Below, in pieces: positions 58,016 to 64,000 of a stretch of 64,000 nucleotides of DNA (its first letter is position 1; every line of letters starts with the position of its first letter). Made by a program: the position numbers and the translations under genes. Location of the stretch: the NCBI GenBank assembly GCA_009746045.1, contig RPFO01000078.1, positions 1,523,107-1,587,106 of the forward strand, read 5' to 3'. Below the pieces are notes generated by a model. The model was not told the origin of the DNA, ran no database searches, and worked only from the letters and a program-made list of their open reading frames with translations. Origin of the DNA: Mesostigma viride. Its lineage: Eukaryota; Streptophyta; Mesostigmatophyceae; Mesostigmatales; Mesostigmataceae.

Positions 58016-58676
58016 TTAAGGGGACTCGTCACCAAAACACCAAAAAATCAATAAAAATTCAAAACTCACATTAAACCTATGCGAACAATGCCCAAATGGG
58101 TTTGGGGACCCAAAGTAGCATTTATGACGATTTGTCGTGCACTTACTTGGGGTATTACCCCCGGCATTTGGCTAAAAATAGCACAAGACGCTAAACCGTT
58201 TTTGCCACGCCACGGTCAATAGGAGCATCTGATTGACCTGCCCATACATTCCAAACAAGTTCCCCCTCTCCTCGACCGTTTGAGTTACTAACATGGTTCA
58301 GCGGGTCAGGTTTGTGAGAGTTATTAATTTTCCCGCCAAAAAAGACCGTATTTTGGCGGGAAAATTAATAACTCTCACAAACCTGCCCCGCCGACCCATG
58401 TTAGTAGCTCAAACGGTCGAGGAGAGGGGGAACTCGTTTGGAATGTATGGGCAGGTCAAACAGATGCTCCTATTGACCGTTGGGCGGCAAGAACGGTTTA
58501 GCGTCTTGTGCTATTTTTAGCCACATGCCAGGGGTAGTACCCCTAGTAAGTGCACGACAAATCGTCATAAATGCTACTTTGTGTCCCCAATCACTTTTGG
58601 GCACTGTTTGCATAGGTTTAATGCGAGTTTTGAATTTTTATTGATTTTTTGGTGTTTTGGTGACGAGTCCCCTTAA
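58016..58676. mobile_element. TTAA-flanked 661-bp palindromic (foldback) element
   Basis: The two halves are near-perfect inverted repeats about 325 bases long, meeting at a spacer of about 9 bases (58342-58350) inside CCCGCCAAAA...TTTTGGCGGG. The outer ends are TTAAGGGGACTCGTCACC on the left and its complement on the right. The TTAA can be target duplication or part of the ends. A 75-residue frame across the centre is a by-product. Arm differences are scattered single bases and small indels. It has no coding capacity, so it is a foldback or MITE-like element. Confidence 0.82.
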
Positions 58677-58682
58677 TAAACA

Positions 58683-59123
58683 CGTGTAGTAATTTAAAAA
58701 AATTAAATTAAATGGAATTGTAACATGACTCCGTTGGGAGATCATGTAGCACATATTCCCTTGCTCGATGGATGGAGGTGGGCAGAGCCGCGAAACCGAA
58801 CTAATCAAACTCTAAGCTAATCTAATCTAGAAAACCCTATCTATGCTACTCAGCAAAGCGCCCCTTCCGCTTGGGGGGAGGGGGCTTGCCCACAGGGGCG
58901 GGCGTATGAGCCTGGACAATGGTCTTCCACCTCTTCTTGTTCTGCATAGCAGTCCATGCCAAGCAAGAGAGAGGGAGTGACTGCGGTGTAATTCAAACTG
59001 GGCTGGGACCACTAGGTCGGCCAGCAACATCTGTGGGTAGGTCATGGCATGTTTGCCTACCCTCTTAGGTATGTCCTTGGGGCCAGGCCAGGTCAGGATA
59101 TGCCGTCCTGGCTGGCCAAGCCG
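58683..59123 (-). mobile_element. LINE family B 3' fragment
   Basis: Minus-strand copy of the last 440 bp of family B: HILTWPGP-, MTYPQMLLADLVVPAQFE and the Lys/Arg-rich end (GKPPPPKR-like, with frameshifts), then the 3' UTR word CTCCCAACGGAG and an AT-rich tail at 58683-58715. Confidence 0.75.
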
Positions 59124-59433
59124 CTACACGTAATGCCATCAATAAACACGTAACTGGGCCTGACCGTACCATGGGCATGACCATTCAGTCGATAATGTCA
59201 GCCTAGCGGCTACAAGCTAGCTGAAAGTTAGCCGGCAATTACATAACGTAAAATCCTACTGTTGACTAGAACTTCTTCTAGCTAGTACCGACACCGGCCA
59301 GGTCATTCCGCTAGGCGCCCACCCATCCAGGACTCTTTGTCATCACCAGGGACGCTAGCTGGTCGTGGGCGGCAATGTAGCCACCCATGGATGTTTGCTT
59401 TCGCAATTATAGGCCAACTATGGCTGAACAGGT
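59124..59433. other. Spacer between inverted LINE fragments, nothing recognised
   Basis: About 310 bp without a gene or clear repeat, apart from a partial triplication of GGTCTTTAGAGTCT that begins at its right edge. Confidence 0.4.
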
Positions 59434-59970
59434 CTTTAGAGTCTTGGTCTTTAGAGTCTAGGTCTTTAGAGTCTTTGTATCAGGGCACCTTGCTCGCACC
59501 AGCCAGGTCGACACCGCCCTTGGTCTGGCAGGCCCCCAGCGGCTTGGCCAGCCAGGGCAGCACATTCTGACCCGCTGGCCTGGCCCCAAGGGCATTCCCA
59601 AAAGGGTAGGGAAACATGTCATGAACTACGTCCAGATGTTGCTGTATGACCTACTGGTCCCAGCCCAGTTTCAATACCGCATCCACTCTCTCTCCCTTCT
59701 TTGGACTGCCATGCAGAACAAGACGCGGTGGCAGATCGAAGATTGTCAAGGCTCACACGCCCGACCCTGTAGGCAAGCCACCTCCCCCCAAGAGGAGGAG
59801 GCGTTTTGATGAGTAGGGTAGTTAGGATTTTTCTAGACTAGATAGATTAGCGTTAGGATAGTTCGATTACGCGGCTCTCTCCACTCCACCACCCCTCAAG
59901 GAATATGTGCTACATGATCTCCCAACGGAGGCATGTTATAATTTATAATGTAATTTAATTTTAATGGCTG
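59434..59970 (+). mobile_element. LINE family B 3' fragment with internal deletion
   Basis: GGTCTTTAGAGTCT is present three times, then TTTGTATCAGGGCACC joins straight to CTTGCTCGCACCAGCCAGG, skipping about 65 bases present at 17840-17900. The rest follows family B (VDTALGLAGPQRLGQPG-like, MNYVQMLLYDLLVPAQFQYR), with the 3' UTR and an AT-rich tail at 59940-59965. Confidence 0.75.
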
Positions 59971-60004
59971 AACATGTGCTAGTTATCTTAGTAAAGGCGA
60001 GGGT

Positions 60005-60180
60005 TCACGCCCAGACAGCCTCCCGCGGCTTATATCTGTGATCCAGGGAGGCTGAGAAATGGCAGGAGGTCATGAAGGAGACAAATTATATTCGCCAATC
60101 GGTGGGATGACGCGTGTACGTGACCATGCAAATATGGTAAGAATAGTGATTCAGGCCAGGGCCAGGGCCGCTAGCTAGCT
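60005..60180 (+). mobile_element. Divergent LINE family A 3' scrap
   Basis: CACGCCCAGACAGCCTCC and GGAGGTCATGAAGGAGAC, then GAATAGTGATTCAGGCC, occur in the same order as the end of the family A ORF2, with many substitutions and indels. Confidence 0.5.
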
Positions 60181-60240
60181 AGGTAAGTAAGTAGGTACTT
60201 GCATGTCATGGCAACCTTAACACGCGCCACGAGCCACGAG

Positions 60241-60990
60241 GTAGCCATGGCTGACGGCGGAGCTCATAACTTTCACGTTTGAGCACCGAATTCAGCTGTG
60301 AATATCACAATCGCTTCGTCTTTCTAAGACGCACATGCTGATGTAATTTTCCGAAGCTGTTACGCAATATATGACGAGCAAACGCTCATCCACGCAACAC
60401 AGCCTGGCGAATGCGTTACATAAGGCAATGAAAATACGTCTGCAGCTAGCTCCGGCTGCAGCTTCGCCCTCAGGTCCGGAAGGCAGCAGTGACACTAGTC
60501 GCGCACTGGTGATCGCCGGCCAGCCCCCCGGGCTTGCCTCGCCATCCGCATCGCCTGAGCCGATTAGCGCAGTCGCCCTGCCGAGCCGCATTGGGACGAG
60601 ATCACCTTTGACATCAACGCATATGGCTACTGGAATCGAAGCCCAGGAGTCTTCATGGAAGACGTGTTTTTCGGCACGTACGCCTCGCTTGTAGACCTAG
60701 CTGTGCTCACACCTCATCTCCCACATATGAACCGCGGCCGCTGGCCAAATGGCACTCTTTGCAACCCCGCCGAAGATCTCCCGCGTGTTCTTCGCAGGCC
60801 CGAAGAGTCCAGAGTCGCCCCAAGCTCCAGCGCCTCGCCCTCTGCTTTCTCCTCGGGCGTTCCGACACCAAGATCTGGGCTCCCCCACCACCGCCCCCCA
60901 CCGTTGCGACAGAATCCATCGTCCGCACCCTGAGTCCTGGAAGCTCTCAGCAGTCCTCTCTTGAAGATATGTGCAAAGATGACGTCTAAC
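60241..60990 (+). pseudogene. LINE 5' leader and broken ORF1 N-terminal part
   Basis: The leader (60241-60370) is nearly identical to the leader at 21946-22074. The ATG at 60371 starts MTSKRSSTQHSLANAL, matching MANKRASTQRSLAAAL there. A frameshift follows at once, then DTSRALVIAGQPPGL and SPSASPEP, and later frames give VFFGTYASLVDL and RSDTKIWAPPPPPP, each with an equivalent in the ORF1 at 21945. It is a decayed 5' fragment of the same ORF1 subtype, and no RNA-binding part remains. Confidence 0.75.
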
Positions 60991-61280
60991 GGATCAATTC
61001 GGCTGGCGGATATCATCTACCATGCCGAGAAGGATGCCGAGAATGCTCATAACTTTTGATTCCGGGCATGAAATTTGGTCGGGTAAATTGCTACAGACTC
61101 GCTTTTTGATGACGAACACGCTGATCTAATTTTTGGCAGCCATCGCCCAGGATTTCGAAAGTTATCGCCGGCGGCCTGCCCAGCAGATATCGCTATTTTT
61201 CTGCACGTTATGGCGGCACCACGCACGTGAGCCGTGCGCCTGCGCCCCCTGCCATCGTCTAGGTGCTATTAAACGTAGCC

Positions 61281-62460
61281 ATGGAGGCCCCCGCATCGTC
61301 TCCAGTTCTTGCTGCCGAGTCTCTCGAGGACAAACTTGCTGCAAACAAAATCGCCACCGACATTGCCGCGGCCAAGAAAGCCGCTAACAAGCGCACCAAG
61401 ACTTCGGCAGCGACTTCGGAAGCAACTCCGATAGCGGTTGAAACCTCCTTGCCGGACTCCATTTCTTCCTCATTCTACATGCCAGGCGCACGTTTGAGCC
61501 TGGACGACATCGCTGCCGGCCTTCCTTGGCTTCAGCGACGCCGAGGTGCGACGCGTGCTGCAGCTCCGCTACGAACACAACGCCCCGATTCGCCACCCTC
61601 GCACCGGCCAGGTTATGGACGCTCCTTCGGATACCATTGATGATTTGGAGCCCAAGGATTGCCGTCTTGCATGTCTTATTTCGTGCTGCTCTGAACTTGT
61701 CGAGCTGCCGGCGACACCCATCGCCAGGCCAGCCCCCGCGACCGACACTACCGTGCCGCTGCAGGACCTCGCACAGTCTTTTACGACCGTGCAGGGCGAC
61801 ATTAAGGTCCTGAAGGAGACGATGCTGGAGCTGAAGAAAGCCATGGCAGCCCCTGCCAAAACTACCACGTTTGCCGATGTCACCGGCAAGCAATTGACCA
61901 CCATTGTTCAACAGGCGGCCAAGTCTGCAGCTACCGCTGCGGTCACCCAGAATGAAGTGCAGCAACGCCAACGCAATATGGTAATCAAAGGCTTCCAGAA
62001 AGGCGCGGCAGCACAGGAGACAGCACACTCACTTGCCGAGGAGCTGCGCGGCCCAGCGTTTCTGGGGAAGCTGCAGCTCCAGAACCGTGTTGCCATTGAA
62101 CGTGCCATTCGGCTGCCAGGCCCTCTGGGCCTGGTCGTCGTCACCATGGCCTCCATGCACGACAAACGCCTCGTGCTGGGAGCACGTCGTCTGCTCCAAC
62201 GCGGTGACTTCAGCCTCGACGAGGACTACACGACGGCTCAACTGAAGGCGAGGAGCGCGGTGTGGAACAGCACCATCGTCCAGGAGACCAAGAAGCAAGA
62301 GACCAAGGGTAAGCGCATTAAGTTGCGTCTGCTTCAGGATGGCTCCTTTGCAGCATTCTTTGATGGGCACAGGATTACAGGTGTTCCGATTAACACCCCC
62401 GGAGCGGAGTCTCGTCAGGCGTCTAGCCAGAAGGGTGCTGCCTCTGTTGGTAGACAGTAG
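61281..62460 (+). CDS. LINE ORF1p with coiled coil and RRM-like domain (one frameshift)
   Basis: Frame 1 runs from the ATG at 61281 (MEAPASSPVLAAESLEDK) to about 61525. A one-base shift near there joins GFSDAEVRRVLQLRYEHN in the frame that is open to the stop at 62460, for about 390 residues in total. After an acidic/Ala-rich start comes a helical coiled-coil-like stretch (QSFTTVQGDIKVLKETMLEL). The RRM-like core of L1-type ORF1 proteins follows (QRNMVIKGFQKGAAAQE, NRVAIERAIRLPGPLGLVVV) and then a C-terminal domain (DFSLDEDYTTAQLKARSAVW, RLLQDGSFAAFFDGHRI). It probably trimerises and binds element RNA. No RT follows, because another leader begins at 62872. A leader-like sequence precedes it (61031-61280). 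Confidence 0.75.
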
Positions 62461-62871
62461 GTAGACAACCTTCCTCGTCGGCTCGCGGCTAACAGGCTTC
62501 GGGGACAGCCTCTAAATAGTCCCGTTCCACTACCATGCATCGACCTAACAGTCGACTGAGACACATGGTGGTGCCGGTATCTCGGGCCAGAACGACAGCT
62601 CTCAGCAGCAAGATTAGCAACACCCAACGCATGCTAGATTTCCTACGCCTCTGCGTTGCGCAAGCATCCCCGAATACCCAGAGCAGGCGGCAGGCTCGCA
62701 TCCTACGCCTGCAGGACAAAATAAATGCGATGAAAAGCACTATTTCCACCGCTTCCCTTCCCCCCTCCGTTCCACCCCCACCTCCATTCCCCGCCGCACC
62801 CACCCCCATCACCCATCGTCGCTCTCCCCTGGTGGGCCAGCAGGCATCCTTGGCCCCACTATGTAAACGAA
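62461..62871. other. Region between two LINE modules with a 150-residue open frame
   Basis: An ATG at 62535 opens a frame of 150 codons (MHRPNSRLRHMVVPVSRART...) that contains a basic helical segment (RRQARILRLQDKINAMKS) and a proline-rich tract, then reads into the next leader and stops at 62987. It may be remnant LINE coding sequence. I do not recognise it. Confidence 0.3.
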
Positions 62872-63037
62872 AATGGCTGACGGCGGTATGGCTGACGGCG
62901 GAGTTCAGATCTTTTGCGTCTGAGCCCCAAATTCGGTCAGACCACTTGCATTCGATGCGCCTTTCTAAGACGCACTTGCCAGTATAAACGGTTACGGCTG
63001 CCACGCAGTATAGACAAAGTTACGCACGTGACCAGCT

Positions 63038-64000
63038 ATGACGACTACCAAAGCAAAACGAGGGCTGGAAAAGGAGCTGGCACAGCTTCCCAGCGCCCAG
63101 CCCAACCCTCTCGCCCTCGCCATTGTTCAGCCGCCAGGCTTACCCGCCAACCAGCCGTCTGGGCCTGCCAACCCACCGACAGCAAACCCATCGCCCAGCG
63201 CCTCGCCCGAGCCCAAGAAACCCTGCCACGACCACAAATGGCGACAGTGGCTACCCGATAACGACCGCCTTTTTTCTTTTCCGCACTGGCTGCAGCTTAC
63301 CACAGCAGAATGCGCCGCAATCGTGCGTTACTTAGCACGGGAACGCAAGCTCCATGGGTGCACAGGGCCAATCCCCGACGAGAACCTGGAGAGGTTCTTT
63401 AACAGGGGAGACCACCGCCTCGCTATCCTGTGCAGCTTCTTCCAGCTACCCCTGGACCAAATCGCCACCAACATCCGCGCCCCAGCCCAGCCTGCGCAGC
63501 CGACAGCCACATCGGCTTCCTCCCTCTGCAAGGATGACATCCGAGCAGTGCTGGAGGAGCACGTGACCTGGCCGTTGGCCGAGAAGCTGACCTCGCTGAA
63601 CACGACGCTCAACACGGTGGAAGCCCGGGTCTCCAACGTGGAAACCAAGGTCGTCCACAAGCTACAACCCCAGTTCACGGCGCTACACACCGCGGCGCAG
63701 GCTTCGGAAACGCATGCTGCACTTGTCTCTCGCCTTAACCAGGTGGAGGGCAAGTGTGGCGTGCTCCTGAAGAAGCTTGAGGCCATCACCGCCCACACCG
63801 AGGCCCTGGCCACACAGGTCCCCAAGATAGCGGAGCAGACGGCCACCATTGCATCCCAGCCACCCCGGCAGGATGCTGGCGACCTCCCGCCGCTCTCCTA
63901 CGCGGACCTGCTGCGGTCAGCGACCGCCTCCACCACCGACGCCATCGCCACAAAGCTCCAGGAGCTGGAGGACCACCGCCAAGCCCAGCAACGGGAGGTC
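63038..64000 (+). CDS. LINE ORF1-like protein, cut by the window end
   Basis: From the ATG at 63038 the frame stays open for 321 codons to the end of the window. The N terminus (MTTTKAKRGLEKELAQL, IVQPPGL, SPSASPEPKKP) matches the plan of the ORF1 proteins at 21945 and 60371. A Cys/Trp-containing globular part follows (DHKWRQWLPD, CAAIVRYLARERK), then a long coiled coil from about residue 170 (LNTTLNTVEARVSNVETKV) and the motif PPLSYADLLRSA, equivalent to PPGWADLLK in the other ORF1. The RRM part would lie beyond the window. The leader is at 62872-63037. This is the only intact ORF1 among the three modules as far as it can be read. Confidence 0.7.
   Translation, partial: MTTTKAKRGLEKELAQLPSAQPNPLALAIVQPPGLPANQPSGPANPPTANPSPSASPEPKKPCHDHKWRQWLPDNDRLFSFPHWLQLTTAECAAIVRYLARERKLHGCTGPIPDENLERFFNRGDHRLAILCSFFQLPLDQIATNIRAPAQPAQPTATSASSLCKDDIRAVLEEHVTWPLAEKLTSLNTTLNTVEARVSNVETKVVHKLQPQFTALHTAAQASETHAALVSRLNQVEGKCGVLLKKLEAITAHTEALATQVPKIAEQTATIASQPPRQDAGDLPPLSYADLLRSATASTTDAIATKLQELEDHRQAQQREV

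Overview
The window is nuclear DNA of a eukaryote, most likely a flagellated green alga (chlorophyte or prasinophyte). The reasons are two intron-rich protein genes with GT...AG introns of about 150 bp to 2.3 kb, a basal-body/centriole protein (SAS-4/CPAP family), a plant-type class II trehalose-6-phosphate synthase/phosphatase, a PAT-like tyrosine-recombinase retrotransposon of the kind known from Volvox and Chlamydomonas, high GC in coding DNA, and very long simple repeats. The species cannot be fixed from the sequence.

Layout. 1-870 is a very GC-rich minisatellite. 887-2417 is an unrecognised, possibly frameshifted gene. 2418-3719 is TGC-rich and AT-rich non-coding DNA with strong palindromes. 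3720-8842 is a nearly complete PAT-like retrotransposon with all four split direct repeats (A1, B1, A2, B2); its right end abuts a 1.54-kb GTT array (8843-10386). 11640-23664 is a nested graveyard of non-LTR retrotransposons (two main families with different tails), holding a probable SINE-like insertion, a small T-tailed insertion and a 1.69-kb TTAA-flanked DNA element inside a LINE ORF1.

25032-41332 (minus) is an 18-exon class II TPS gene whose exon phases all join, predicting about 828 residues. 42427-57535 (plus) is an 11-exon SAS-4/CPAP-like gene predicting about 2,439 residues, with a coiled coil in the middle and the TCP10 C-terminal beta repeat at the end. The two genes are divergent and share a 1.1-kb intergenic region. 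Their introns carry most of the minisatellites, G/C-run arrays and two copies of one Tc1/mariner-like MITE.

58016-58676 is a 661-bp near-perfect palindrome flanked by TTAA. It is followed by two inverted LINE fragments and then three successive 5' ends of LINE-type elements (60241-64000), each with a related leader and its own ORF1. The last ORF1 runs off the window.

The two cellular genes are unrelated in function: one is a trehalose-6-phosphate metabolic or signalling protein, the other a centriole assembly protein. The rest is mobile DNA and its decay products. The items most worth pursuing are the PAT-like element with its split repeats, the TTAA-flanked element and palindrome, and the cluster of LINE 5' modules.
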